The notes below the pieces were generated by a model. The model was given only the letters and a program-made list of their open reading frames with translations. It searched no databases and was not told where the DNA came from. A stretch of 64,000 nt of DNA from Sphingomonas sp. (GTDB lineage: Bacteria > Pseudomonadota > Alphaproteobacteria > Sphingomonadales > Sphingomonadaceae), in contig QFPK01000007.1 of the NCBI GenBank assembly GCA_003248865.1, forward strand, positions 87,530 to 151,529. The letters run 5' to 3'. A program made the translations under genes and the position numbers. Of the stretch, positions 54,090 through 63,538 are shown piece by piece (within the stretch, counting starts at the first letter, position 1; each line of letters opens with the position of its first letter).

Positions 54090-55397
54090 ATGAAATGGCA
54101 GATACTGGCGTGCTGCGGCCTGGCAGCCGTGCTCACAACATCGACCACGGCGCAGCAGGCGCAGAAGGTCATCCCGCCGAAGACGGTCTATTGGATGTCG
54201 GCAGCAACGCAGGCCGGGTTCGGTATTCCGGGCGCTGCCGCGCCCTCGGCGTCAGACATGATGCGGATGGCGATGGGCGGCAGCGGCAGCGGCCCCGTCA
54301 AGATGCTCCACCTCGATCTCGGCTCGAAACTCCCGCCGAACCCGGCGCCGGGCGCGGCCGATCATGCCGTCCCGCCAGTCATGAACATGGGCACCACGTT
54401 GCCGCTTCGCAGCGGCGGAAAGGGTGCGCCCAAGGGGCCGGACGAGGAATTCGAACGCCCCAAGGGCAGACTGCTGCTGTTCTGGGGCTGTGGCGAAAAT
54501 GCCCGCCCCGGCCAGCCGGTGGTGATCGATTTCGCCAAGGTGGCCGCGGGTGAAATTCCGCCCGGCCTGTTCGGCGGCGAACGCGTGCGCATCGCTCGCC
54601 CGCCCAACGCCGGCACCTGGCCCACCTACGTGTACTGGCCCAACGGCGACAAGAGGAACGGCTCCCGCCAGGTACCGACCAACGCCTCGCTGCTGGGCGA
54701 CCATAAAGTGACGGGCAATTTCGCGCCCGAGATGCAGTTCACGCTGGACAAGGATTTCATGGCCGGCGTCACCGTGCGGCAGGCCAAGCTGCCGTCGGGC
54801 GCAGTGAACCTCAACTGGAACGCTGTGCCGGGCGCCACCGCGCATTTCGCCCAGATGGTTGCGGGCAAGGAAGAAGGCGGCGCCGCGACCGTGGTGTTCT
54901 GGTCGTCATCCGAAGTTCAGACCTTCCTCTCCGGCCTGTCGGACTATATCGCGCCGGCGGAAGCCGCGCGGCTCGTCGGCAAGAAACAGCTGATGCCACC
55001 CACGCAGACCAGCTGCGCCATCCCGAAAGAGGCAATCAAGGCGGCAGCCGAGCAGGGGTTGATCCTGCTCGCCTCCCATGGCCCGGAGCAGAATATCATC
55101 TATCCGCCGCGGCCGAAGGATCCGAAGGTGGATTGGGTGCAGGAATGGGCGGTGAAGGCCCGCTTCGTCTCCCGCTCCGGCGCGATCCTGGGCATGGACG
55201 AGGCCGCGATGGGGGGCGCCTCTGCCGGAGCCACAGACAGCGGCAAGCCCCGCTGCAAGCCGGACGGTGCCACCGAAGCCGGCAAGGCCGCCGGCGGCGG
55301 CGTTGGCGGCAGCCTGGGCCGCGCCATGGGCGGCGCGATCGGCGGCCTGATGGGCGGCAAGAAGAAAAAGGGCGCAGAAGAGGATTGCGAACCTTAA
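54090..55397 (+). CDS. Exported glycine-rich protein of unknown function
   Basis: Not assigned to a named family. The 435-residue protein has a signal peptide of about 22 residues (ILACCGLAAVLTTSTTAQ). The body has no recognisable catalytic motif; it contains two Cys-flanked regions (FWGCGENAR and TSCAIPKEA) and repeated Trp-Pro patterns such as PTYVYWPNGDKR. The C-terminus has a glycine-zipper-like run, GGGVGGSLGRAMGGAIGG, then GKKKKG and a final Cys. A membrane-inserting or surface role is possible. A GGAAGGGG ribosome site precedes the start. Confidence 0.75.
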   Translation: MKWQILACCGLAAVLTTSTTAQQAQKVIPPKTVYWMSAATQAGFGIPGAAAPSASDMMRMAMGGSGSGPVKMLHLDLGSKLPPNPAPGAADHAVPPVMNMGTTLPLRSGGKGAPKGPDEEFERPKGRLLLFWGCGENARPGQPVVIDFAKVAAGEIPPGLFGGERVRIARPPNAGTWPTYVYWPNGDKRNGSRQVPTNASLLGDHKVTGNFAPEMQFTLDKDFMAGVTVRQAKLPSGAVNLNWNAVPGATAHFAQMVAGKEEGGAATVVFWSSSEVQTFLSGLSDYIAPAEAARLVGKKQLMPPTQTSCAIPKEAIKAAAEQGLILLASHGPEQNIIYPPRPKDPKVDWVQEWAVKARFVSRSGAILGMDEAAMGGASAGATDSGKPRCKPDGATEAGKAAGGGVGGSLGRAMGGAIGGLMGGKKKKGAEEDCEP

Positions 55398-55504
55398 GGT
55401 CAATTCCGGCGCAAGGGGGCAGGCCCCGGCCTGCCCCCGGCCCATCCTGATGGCGGGCAGGCGGACAGTTCCGGTTCATGCCACCACATGCTAGGCGACC
55501 GGCC

Positions 55505-57154
55505 ATGGCCGACGCTGATCTCACTGCCCCCGCCGAACCGACGGCCTCGCCCGATGCCCGGCCGTCCCGCACGTCGCGCAAGCTGAAGGCCTGGCATCGC
55601 CGTTCCATCGTGCGCGATGTCGATCATTCCGGCACCCTCACCCGCGTCCACACCGAATCCGCCTGGTCCGCGCGCTTCGCCTTCATGATCGCAATGTCGG
55701 CGGGCATCGCGATCCTCGGCATGCTGCTGCCCTCGCCGGCCATCGTCATCGGCGCCATGCTGATCTCTCCGCTGATGGCGCCCATCGTGGGCCTCGGCTT
55801 CGCGCTCGCCACCTTCGACTGGCAGGAAGTCCGCAAGAGCCTCATCGCGCTGGCGGGCGGCGCCATATTGGCGGTGCTGTTCACCGGCGCCGTGGTCCTG
55901 ATGTCTCCCCTGCAGGACATGACATCGGAAATCCTCTCCCGCACCCGGCCCAATCTGTTCGACCTGCTGGTCGCAGTGTTTTCGGCGCTGGCGGGCGGCT
56001 ATGCCACCATTAAGGGCCGCGGAGAGACCATCGTGGGCGTAGCGCTGGCTACATCGCTGATGCCGCCGCTGGCAGCCGTCGGCTACGGCCTCGCCACCCT
56101 CAACATGCCAGTGGCGGGTGGCGCCTTCGCCCTGTTCCTCACCAACTTCATCGCCATCGCGCTCTGCGTGGCGGCGGTTGCACGCTTCTACGGCTTCGGC
56201 TCCTCACTCACGCCGCGACAGACCCGGCGGCAGGCGCTGGCGCTGGTGCTCGTGCTGGTGGCACTCGCGGTGCCGCTCGCCTTCTCGCTGAAACAGATTG
56301 CCTGGGAAGCCTGGGCAACGCGCTCCATCCGGGCGCAGATCACGCGCGAGTTCGGCGCGAACAGCCGGATCGTCGCGCTGGACCCAGATTTCAGCGGCGG
56401 CCGTCTGGTGATCCGCGTGACGGTGCTGACCGACCGTATCCACGGCAAGGCGGTCTCCGATCTGGAACGGCGGCTGTCCACCCATCTGGATCGCCCCGTG
56501 CAGCTTCAGCTCAGCCAGGTGCTCACAAACCAGAGCAACAGCCAGGCCGAACTGAACCGCGCCCGCACCGCCGATGCAGAAGCCCGCGCCGACCAGCTCG
56601 CGCGCGCCGACATGGCGGCCCGCATGTCTCTCGTCGCCAATGTGCCGGTCGATGCCGTGCTGGTCGATCCGGTCGCGCGGCTCGCGGCGGTCCAGCTCGT
56701 CGCCGCGCGCCCGCTCGTGGAGCTGATGCAGGCCGAACAGCGCCTGTCAGAGGATTCGCCGGGCTGGAACATCCGCATCCTCCCGCCGGCAGGCCCCCTG
56801 CCCGACCTGCCCGTCCCGGCCGAGGGCCTGTCCGAAACAGACGCCCCTCAACTGGACGCCTACGCCTGGGCGCTGGCCCGGCGCGGCACCAACAGCACCC
56901 GCATCGTTCCCCGCCGCCTGTCCGGCGAACCGGCATCCCGCGCAACCGCGCGGGGGCAAGCCGTGGCTGAGGCGCTGGAAGCGCGCGGACTGGTAGTGGA
57001 ACTGGGTCAGCCCCTTCCGGCCGATCCTGTGCTGGAGCGGGAACAGGGGTTGTCCGCCGCCCGCTCGGTCCGGGTGGAACCGCAGGCGCCTGCCCCCGCG
57101 CCGGATGTCGCCGAAACCGCACCGGCAAAGGAAAAGCCCGTCGCCACAGGCTGA
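55505..57154 (+). CDS. DUF389 (TIGR00341-like) membrane protein with long periplasmic extension
   Basis: A protein of about 549 residues with a DUF389 membrane core of at least six hydrophobic segments: FMIAMSAGIAILGMLLPSPAIVIGAMLISPLMAPIVGLG, then GGAILAVLFTGAVVL, VGVALATSLMPPLAAVGYGLA and LFLTNFIAIALCVAAVARF. A last helix near residue 245 leads to a 290-residue polar C-terminal part with RGLVVELG and RRLSGEPASRATARGQ segments, not recognised with certainty. Function of the family is unknown. The start could also be 55478. Confidence 0.8.
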   Translation: MADADLTAPAEPTASPDARPSRTSRKLKAWHRRSIVRDVDHSGTLTRVHTESAWSARFAFMIAMSAGIAILGMLLPSPAIVIGAMLISPLMAPIVGLGFALATFDWQEVRKSLIALAGGAILAVLFTGAVVLMSPLQDMTSEILSRTRPNLFDLLVAVFSALAGGYATIKGRGETIVGVALATSLMPPLAAVGYGLATLNMPVAGGAFALFLTNFIAIALCVAAVARFYGFGSSLTPRQTRRQALALVLVLVALAVPLAFSLKQIAWEAWATRSIRAQITREFGANSRIVALDPDFSGGRLVIRVTVLTDRIHGKAVSDLERRLSTHLDRPVQLQLSQVLTNQSNSQAELNRARTADAEARADQLARADMAARMSLVANVPVDAVLVDPVARLAAVQLVAARPLVELMQAEQRLSEDSPGWNIRILPPAGPLPDLPVPAEGLSETDAPQLDAYAWALARRGTNSTRIVPRRLSGEPASRATARGQAVAEALEARGLVVELGQPLPADPVLEREQGLSAARSVRVEPQAPAPAPDVAETAPAKEKPVATG

Positions 57155-57162
57155 CGGGCTTT
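57133..57162 (+). terminator. Stem-loop terminator overlapping the DUF389 stop
   Basis: AAAGCCCGTC and GACGGGCTTT form a 10-base stem with a 10-base loop that spans the stop codon. In the other direction the A run at its left gives a U run for minus-strand transcripts, so it can serve both converging genes. Confidence 0.75.
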
Positions 57163-57206
57163 CCCGGTTTCCAAGTCAGGGTGCCGCCGCGAAAGGCGAC
57201 CCCTTC

Positions 57207-58457
57207 TCAGGCGGCTTTGTCGGCCCGCAACAATTGCACGGGCGGCTTCAGCCCCTTCACCACATCGCCGTCGATGGAGACTTCCTCCACCGTGTCCATC
57301 CCCGGCAGCTCGAACATGGTGTCCAGCAATATGCCTTCCAGGATGGAGCGCAGGCCCCGCGCCCCGGTGCGCCGCTCGATCGCCCGCTTGGCGATCTCGG
57401 ACAGTGCATCCTCGGTGAAGGTCAGCTTCACGCCTTCCAGATCGAACAGCCGCGCATATTGCTTCGACAGCGCGTTCTTCGGCTCCGTCAGGATCTTGAT
57501 GAGGGCAGCCTCGTCCAGATCCTCCAGCGTCGCGATCACCGGCAGGCGGCCGACGAACTCGGGGATCAGCCCGAACTTCAGCAGATCCTCGGGCTCGCAC
57601 TGGCGCAGCACCTCGCCCGTGCGCCGCTCGTCCGGCGCGGACACATGCGCGCCAAAGCCGATCGACTTGCCCTGCAGCCGGTCGGAAATGATCCGGTCCA
57701 GCCCGGCGAAGGCCCCGCCGCAGATGAACAGGATGTTGGTGGTGTCCACCTGCAGGAATTCCTGCTGCGGATGCTTGCGCCCGCCCTGCGGCGGCACGCT
57801 CGCGGTGGTGCCTTCCATGATCTTCAGCAGGGCCTGCTGCACGCCCTCCCCGCTCACGTCGCGGGTGATGGAGGGGTTGTCGGCCTTGCGGGAAATCTTG
57901 TCGATTTCATCGATATAGACGATGCCCTTCTGCGCGCGCTCGACATTATAGTCGCTCGCCTGCAGCAGCTTCAGGATGATGTTCTCCACATCCTCGCCCA
58001 CATAACCGGCCTCGGTCAGCGTGGTGGCGTCGGCCATGGTGAAGGGCACGTCCAGAATGCGGGCCAGCGTCTGCGCCAGCAGCGTCTTGCCGCAGCCGGT
58101 GGGGCCGACCAGCAGGATGTTGGATTTCGCCAGCTCCACCTCGGCGCCCTTCGCGCCATGGGCCAGCCGCTTGTAATGGTTGTGCACCGCAACCGAGAGA
58201 ACCCGCTTGGCGTGCAGCTGGCCGATCACATAGCTGTCCAGCACCGCGATGATCTCGCGCGGCGTCGGAACACCGTCACGGGTCTTCACCAGCGCGTTCT
58301 TGGTCTCCTCGCGGATGATGTCGTTGCACAGCTCGACACATTCGTCGCAGATGAAGACTGTCGGCCCGGCGATCAGCTTCTTCACCTCATGCTGGCTCTT
58401 TCCGCAGAAGGAGCAGTAGAGGATATTCTTCCCGTCGCCGCTGGATACCTTTGTCAT
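57207..58457 (-). CDS. clpX: ATP-dependent Clp protease ATP-binding subunit ClpX
   Basis: Hexameric unfoldase feeding ClpP. The 416-residue protein has the N-terminal zinc domain with C15, C18, C37 and C40 (YCSFC and ICDEC), Walker A VGPTGCGKTLLAQTLA, Walker B IVYIDEIDKI, the pore loop GYVGEDVE and the RKADNPSIT segment. It follows clpP on the same strand after 222 bases. Confidence 0.96.
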   Translation of the reverse strand: MTKVSSGDGKNILYCSFCGKSQHEVKKLIAGPTVFICDECVELCNDIIREETKNALVKTRDGVPTPREIIAVLDSYVIGQLHAKRVLSVAVHNHYKRLAHGAKGAEVELAKSNILLVGPTGCGKTLLAQTLARILDVPFTMADATTLTEAGYVGEDVENIILKLLQASDYNVERAQKGIVYIDEIDKISRKADNPSITRDVSGEGVQQALLKIMEGTTASVPPQGGRKHPQQEFLQVDTTNILFICGGAFAGLDRIISDRLQGKSIGFGAHVSAPDERRTGEVLRQCEPEDLLKFGLIPEFVGRLPVIATLEDLDEAALIKILTEPKNALSKQYARLFDLEGVKLTFTEDALSEIAKRAIERRTGARGLRSILEGILLDTMFELPGMDTVEEVSIDGDVVKGLKPPVQLLRADKAA

Positions 58458-58679
58458 ATTCTCTCTTTCAGCCGCACGCCGTGGGGGCGACGGCAGAGGT
58501 ATAAGTTAGCGCAGATTCCCTCTCCCGCAAGTGCGAATGCCGTCAACATGGCTGGCATCGGGTCCGCAAACCCCCGCAATTGCGTCCGAGACCGGCAAAT
58601 CCGCCGATAGAAACGCACACAGGCGGCACATGGCCGCCCGTGAAACAAAAGCCGCTCTGAAGCGAACCGGCCGGATTTG

Positions 58680-59378
58680 TCAGGCCGCCTTCAGCTCGCT
58701 GTCGGCGGGCGTGGGGCGCTTGTCCATCACTTCGTCCACCAGCCCGAACGCCTTGGCTTCCTCGGCCGACATGAACTTGTCGCGCTCCATCGCGGTCTCG
58801 ATTTCCTCCAGCGGCTTGCCGGTGAACTTCGCATACAGGCCGTTCATATGCGCGCGGATGCGGATGATCTCGCGGGCCTGAATCTCGATGTCGGTGGCCT
58901 GGCCCTGCGCGCCGCCCGAAGGCTGGTGCACCATGATCCGGGCGTTCGCCAGGCTGATTCGCATCCCCGGTTCGCCGGCCGCCAGCAGGAAGCTGCCCAT
59001 GGAGGCCGCCTGCCCGATGCACACCGTTCCCACCTTGGGGCGGATATATTGCATGGTGTCATAGATCGCCATGCCGCTGGTGATCACGCCGCCCGGCGAG
59101 TTGATGTACATGAAGATGTCTTTCTTGGGGTTTTCCGCCTCAAGAAAGAGCAGCTGCGCCACGATCAGCGACGCCATATTGTCCTCGACCGGTCCGTTCA
59201 CGAACACGATCCGCTCGCGGAGCAGCCGCGAGAAGATGTCGAAGCTGCGTTCCCCACGGCTCGATTGCTCGATCACGATGGGAACCAAACCAGCCTGCGG
59301 GCCGGTGCTGGGGATGAGGTTTGCGCGAAGCGCGGCGGCGGGGTCCATCAGGAACTGATCGCGGTCCATATGCGGCAT
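58680..59378 (-). CDS. clpP: ATP-dependent Clp protease proteolytic subunit
   Basis: Serine protease core of ClpXP, 232 residues. The catalytic triad is S126 in IGQAASMG, H151 in VHQPSGGAQGQATDIEI, and D200 in ERDKFMSAEEA. The N-terminal extension before the mature axial loop is a likely propeptide. It lies upstream of clpX, with a 222-base gap that contains no recognised gene, and diverges from a flagellar-associated transglycosylase. Confidence 0.96.
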   Translation of the reverse strand: MPHMDRDQFLMDPAAALRANLIPSTGPQAGLVPIVIEQSSRGERSFDIFSRLLRERIVFVNGPVEDNMASLIVAQLLFLEAENPKKDIFMYINSPGGVITSGMAIYDTMQYIRPKVGTVCIGQAASMGSFLLAAGEPGMRISLANARIMVHQPSGGAQGQATDIEIQAREIIRIRAHMNGLYAKFTGKPLEEIETAMERDKFMSAEEAKAFGLVDEVMDKRPTPADSELKAA

Positions 59379-59498
59379 AAGTCGGGCGTCGCCCGCCGCC
59401 CGTCAAGCCCCACCCCCACGCTTTTATACGGCCGGCAATACGTCCGTTCCGGTGGCAACTCCCCGCCTCCGCGTCACCATCCTTGCTATTGGGCAAGC

Positions 59499-60248
59499 AT
59501 GACCGCCAGCCCCTATTCCGCAGGGACGATATCCGCCTCAGCAGCGCGTTCCTCTGCTGCGAGCGCCGTACTTCCGGCGCTGGCGGAGGCCGCACTGCGG
59601 ACGGGCGTCGATTTCAATGCCCTGTACAACACGGCCCGGCTCGAATCCGGGTTCAACCCGTCCGCGAAGGCCCGCACCTCCTCCGCGACAGGCCTATTCC
59701 AGTTCATCGACAGCAGCTGGCTGAACGTGCTGGCCAAACACGGCGCCCGCCACGGCCTTTCGGCCGGCAACACCGCCGAAGCGCTGGCGCTGCGCAACGA
59801 TCCCCGCGCCGCTAGCCTGATGGCGGCCGAGCATATGGCGGACAACGCCGAACTGCTGGAATCGAGGCTGGGACGCCAGACCGGCCCGGTCGATCTCTAT
59901 CTCGCCCACTTCCTGGGCGCGGGCGGCGCAGCCCGCTTCCTGGAGACGCTGGCCAGTTCTCCAGATCAGTCCGCAGCGTCACTTCTCCCGGCGGCGGCAA
60001 AGGCCAACCCGTCTATCTTCTTCGAAGGCGGCGAACCCCGGTCGCTGGCGCAGGTCCACGCCCTGTTCAGCCGCCGGCTGGGGGTGGAGACAGTCGACAT
60101 GCCGGTCGCGCCGGCACAATCGGCCTCACCATCCACTGTGCTCGCGAGCCTGCTGACATCCGACGACGGGGCACAGGCCACAGGCGGGCTCGGTGCGGCG
60201 GACGCCGCGCGTCTCGCCTATCTCCTGCTGGCCGATCTCGGCGTCTGA
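59499..60248 (+). CDS. Lytic transglycosylase-domain protein at the head of a flagellar run
   Basis: A 249-residue protein with an SLT-type domain. Catalytic Glu is E49 in ARLESGFNPSAKA, followed by SSATGLFQFIDSSW and the DLYLAHFLGAGGAARFL motif, typical of goose-type and flagellar transglycosylases. No signal peptide is evident, which suggests export through the flagellar system or an unusual route. It cuts peptidoglycan to allow rod passage, inferred from its position 4 bases before flhA. The C-terminal part is Ala/Ser-rich. Confidence 0.85.
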   Translation: MTASPYSAGTISASAARSSAASAVLPALAEAALRTGVDFNALYNTARLESGFNPSAKARTSSATGLFQFIDSSWLNVLAKHGARHGLSAGNTAEALALRNDPRAASLMAAEHMADNAELLESRLGRQTGPVDLYLAHFLGAGGAARFLETLASSPDQSAASLLPAAAKANPSIFFEGGEPRSLAQVHALFSRRLGVETVDMPVAPAQSASPSTVLASLLTSDDGAQATGGLGAADAARLAYLLLADLGV

Positions 60249-60252
60249 ACGA

Positions 60253-62325
60253 ATGACGGCCCTGTTCGCGCGAATCCCCTTCCCCGCCGGCCGTTCGCTG
60301 CTGCCGGTCGCCATGCTGGCCATCGTCCTGCTGATGGTGGTGCCGATCTCGCCGCTGCTGCTGGACATCTTCTTCATAGGCAACATCCTGCTCTCGCTGC
60401 TGATGCTGATGCTGGTGCTGGAAGCGAAGCGGCCGCTGGATTTCTCCACCTTCCCCACCCTGCTGCTGGTCGCCACCCTGTTCCGGCTCGCGCTGAACGT
60501 CGCCTCCACCCGTGTGGTGCTGGTGCATGGCCATGAAGGCCCGGCGGCAGCCGGCCATGTGATCGAGGCGTTCGGCCATGCGCTGATCGGCGGCAATTTC
60601 GTCGTCGGCCTGATGGTGTTCGTGATCCTGATGATCGTGAACCTGGCGGTCATCGCAAAGGGTGCCGGCCGGGTTTCCGAAGTCTCCGCCCGCTTCACGC
60701 TGGATGCGCTGCCCGGCAAGCAGATGGCAATCGACGCCGATCTCAGCGCGGGCATGCTTACGCCAGAGGAAGCCCGCGTCCGCCGCGCCGACGTGGCGGC
60801 CGAGGCCGATTTCTACGGCTCGATGGACGGTGCCTCTAAGTTCGTGAAGGGCGATGCCGTCGCCGGGATCCTGATCCTGCTCGTCAACATCTTCGGCGGC
60901 CTCGCCATCGGCATGCTCAGCCACGACCTCTCCTTCGGCGAGGCTGCGGACGCCTATATTATCCTCTCCATCGGCGACGCGCTGGTGGCGCAGGTACCGG
61001 CGCTGCTGCTCTCCATCGGCGCGGCAATCCTCGTCACCCGCAGCGCCGACGATTCCGGCCTCTCCAGTCAGCTCGGCCGGCAGGTGGCCTCGGCCAGCGC
61101 CTGGTGGCCGACGGCGGGCGTATTGGGCGCGATGGCGCTGGTGCCCGGCCTCCCCACCCTGTTGCTTGCCCCGGCGGCGGGCCTTGCCGGCGCGGTCGCG
61201 TGGCGTCTGCGCAAACGGCCGGAACAACCGGCACTGCCGCTCGTCGCCACCAGCACGCCGAGCGCTCATCTCGACTGGTCCGAAGTCACGGACAGCGCGC
61301 CGATCCTCGTCGAGATCGGCTATGGCCTGATCCCGCTCGTCGATACCGACGGCCCGCTGATGAACCGGATCACGGGCATCCGCCGCCAGCTTTCGCAGGA
61401 ATTTGGGTTTGTCCTCCCCATGGCACGCGTTCGGGACAATCTCGGCCTGTCGCCGCAGGCCTATCGCATCAGCGTTGCCGAGGAACTGGCCGGCGAAGGC
61501 GAAGCCTGGCCCGCTGATCTGCTGGCGTTGGAAGCCGAGATGGTGACGGCCGAAATCCCCGGCCGAGCGGTGCGCGATCCCGCATTCGGCATGATGGCGC
61601 GCTGGATCGACCCCGCGAACGAGGCACAGGCGCTGGATGCCGGCTACACCGTCGTGGACAGCGCCACCGTCATCGGCACGCATATCTATAAACTATTGAA
61701 AGAAAACGCACATATTCTATTTACGCAGGATGATATGCAGGGCCTGCTGGATGCGCTGGGCAGCCGCCAGCCCCAGCTCGCCGCCAGCCTGTCGCCCCGC
61801 ACCGTGCCGCTGGCGCTGACGACACAGGTCGCGCAGTCGCTGCTGGAAGAAGGCGTCTCGCTGAAGGGTTTCCCCCGCATCGCCGCCGCGATGTCGCAAT
61901 ATGTGGCGACCATTCAGGACCCGGCGCAACTGGCCGAAGCCGTGCGCAGCCGGATCGGTGGCCTGATCCTTTCCGGCATCGCTCCGGGCGGCGGCACGCT
62001 GAAACTGGTGGCGCTGGCCCCGGAACTGGAATCCCTGCTGGTCGCCGCACAGCGCGCCGCCCCGAACAGCGATTTTCCGTTCGAACCGGCGCTGGGCAAG
62101 CGCATCGTCGACGCCATGTTGGCGGCGGCCGGGCCACTGGTCGCGGCGGGCACGCCCGTCATCCTCGTCACCCAGCCGGGCCCCCGCCGGGCGCTGTGGC
62201 GTTTGCTGCGTCCGCACCTGTTGATCCCGGTGCTGGGTTTCGCGGAATTGCAGGATTATCGAGCCGTTGAAGTGGTCGCAGTCGTCGGCGGCGAGCTCGC
62301 CGCCCCCAATATGGAGTCCGCCTGA
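60253..62325 (+). CDS. flhA: Flagellar biosynthesis protein FlhA
   Basis: Inner-membrane export gate of the flagellar type III system, 690 residues. About eight hydrophobic segments occupy residues 1-320, including LLVATLFRLALNVASTRVVL and GGNFVVGLMVFVILMIVNLAVIAKGAGRVSEVSARFTLDALPGKQMAIDADLSAG, the classic FHIPEP signature. The cytoplasmic domain follows. The start 60253 lies 4 bases after the transglycosylase stop. Confidence 0.95.
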   Translation: MTALFARIPFPAGRSLLPVAMLAIVLLMVVPISPLLLDIFFIGNILLSLLMLMLVLEAKRPLDFSTFPTLLLVATLFRLALNVASTRVVLVHGHEGPAAAGHVIEAFGHALIGGNFVVGLMVFVILMIVNLAVIAKGAGRVSEVSARFTLDALPGKQMAIDADLSAGMLTPEEARVRRADVAAEADFYGSMDGASKFVKGDAVAGILILLVNIFGGLAIGMLSHDLSFGEAADAYIILSIGDALVAQVPALLLSIGAAILVTRSADDSGLSSQLGRQVASASAWWPTAGVLGAMALVPGLPTLLLAPAAGLAGAVAWRLRKRPEQPALPLVATSTPSAHLDWSEVTDSAPILVEIGYGLIPLVDTDGPLMNRITGIRRQLSQEFGFVLPMARVRDNLGLSPQAYRISVAEELAGEGEAWPADLLALEAEMVTAEIPGRAVRDPAFGMMARWIDPANEAQALDAGYTVVDSATVIGTHIYKLLKENAHILFTQDDMQGLLDALGSRQPQLAASLSPRTVPLALTTQVAQSLLEEGVSLKGFPRIAAAMSQYVATIQDPAQLAEAVRSRIGGLILSGIAPGGGTLKLVALAPELESLLVAAQRAAPNSDFPFEPALGKRIVDAMLAAAGPLVAAGTPVILVTQPGPRRALWRLLRPHLLIPVLGFAELQDYRAVEVVAVVGGELAAPNMESA

Positions 62326-63095
62326 TGGACGCACGCCTGATGGGCCAGCAATTGATGAACGGGGGAGAAGCTGGGGCGCTCGGCCTTTACACTCCCCTTC
62401 CGGCCAGCCCGCTCGACCCTGATCGCCTTGTCCGCATGAACATGGGGCTGGTGCGCAAGATCGCCTGGTACACCCATGCCCGGGTTTCCTCCGCGCTGGA
62501 TATCGAGGAGCTGGTGCAGACGGGGATGATCGCCCTGATCGAAGCCGCCCGCACCTTCGAGGATCGCGGACAGGCGGCGTTCAGCACCTACGCCAGCGTG
62601 CGGGTTCGCGGCGCGATGATCGATCTGCTGCGCAAACAGGCGACGTTGTGCCGTTCCGCGCTGCGCAAGCGGCGCGAATTGGGCGCGGTGCAGGCCCGGC
62701 TGCACAATCAACTGGGCCGCGCCCCCAGCCACGCCGAACTGGCGGCTGAAATGGGACTGAACGCGGCGGACCTGCACGACTTGCAGAGCGCCACCCAGGC
62801 CGCCCGGCATGAGTCGATGGACGAGGTCTATTCCGATCACAGCATCTGGTTCGCAGCGGAAGAGCCGGATGCGCTGGAGCAGCTGCAATCCAGCCGGATG
62901 CGGACAGCGATTGCATCCTCCATCCGCGAACTGCCTGAACGTGAAGCGCAGGTGCTGCAACTCTATTTCGTGGAGGAACTGAACCTGGAGGAGATCGGGC
63001 AGGTGCTGGGCGTTGGCGCGGCGCGGGTCTGCCAGATCAAGAAAGTGGCTTTGGACAAGCTGCGTAACCTTCTTTCTGGATGGGAGCGGGATTGA
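62325..63095 (+). CDS. fliA: RNA polymerase sigma factor FliA (sigma-28)
   Basis: A 256-residue sigma factor for late flagellar genes. Region 2 reads MGLVRKIAWYTHARVSSALDIEELVQTGMIALIEAARTF and FSTYASVRVRGAMIDLLRKQ; region 3 has LGRAPSHAELAAEMG; region 4 has LPEREAQVLQLYFVEELNLEEIGQVLGVGAARVCQIKK. The start overlaps the flhA stop by one base. It ends the run and is followed by a terminator. Confidence 0.94.
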   Translation: MDARLMGQQLMNGGEAGALGLYTPLPASPLDPDRLVRMNMGLVRKIAWYTHARVSSALDIEELVQTGMIALIEAARTFEDRGQAAFSTYASVRVRGAMIDLLRKQATLCRSALRKRRELGAVQARLHNQLGRAPSHAELAAEMGLNAADLHDLQSATQAARHESMDEVYSDHSIWFAAEEPDALEQLQSSRMRTAIASSIRELPEREAQVLQLYFVEELNLEEIGQVLGVGAARVCQIKKVALDKLRNLLSGWERD

Positions 63096-63128
63096 GTTTC
63101 AGCTAGGAAGTGTGAAGCGACCCACTGG

Positions 63129-63163
63129 CTCCGGAACGTCACCCGACGTTCCGGAGTTTTTTT
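63129..63163 (+). terminator. Rho-independent terminator after fliA
   Basis: CTCCGGAACGT and ACGTTCCGGAG form a perfect 11-base stem with a 6-base loop, followed by seven T residues (63157-63163). A textbook terminator for the flagellar run. Confidence 0.95.
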
Positions 63164-63538
63164 GGGCCGGAGCGCGGCGCGCAGCCAATGCGTAGCGTTG
63201 GCCTGCCGCCTCACGCGTAGCGCCCGGCCGGCAGGGCGTGAGGGCGTGGGCGACTGCCCGCGAACCCGTCCGACGAGTGGGCTTTGCCCGCGCTTTTTCT
63301 AATAGCGTTTTCAGCGCGAGTCCCCTTTCCTCGGCCCTCCCCCGAGCGGAGGGAGGGAGAGATGAGCGGACTCGGCGGCTTGCCGCCGGCCTCGTGGAAC
63401 ATTGACCTACACTTTGTTCTCAAAGGCTTGGCTGTAGGAGCTGTTGGATTTGTAAGAATTGTTCCACGCTTCGGCGCATTTTCAACGCAAGCGGATGACC
63501 GTGAGAGAGAGGCCAACATCCGTGTGATTGCAGCTTTC
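63164..63538. other. Intergenic stretch with hairpins and a GC drop
   Basis: No convincing gene. The first 200 bases are GC-rich with dyads (CCAATGC/GCGTTGG near 63185-63211, a CTCACGC/GCGTGAG pair, and CCCTCC/GGAGGG near 63336-63353). From about 63390 the base composition becomes clearly less GC-rich, continuing into the next gene. This may mark the edge of acquired DNA. Confidence 0.5.
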
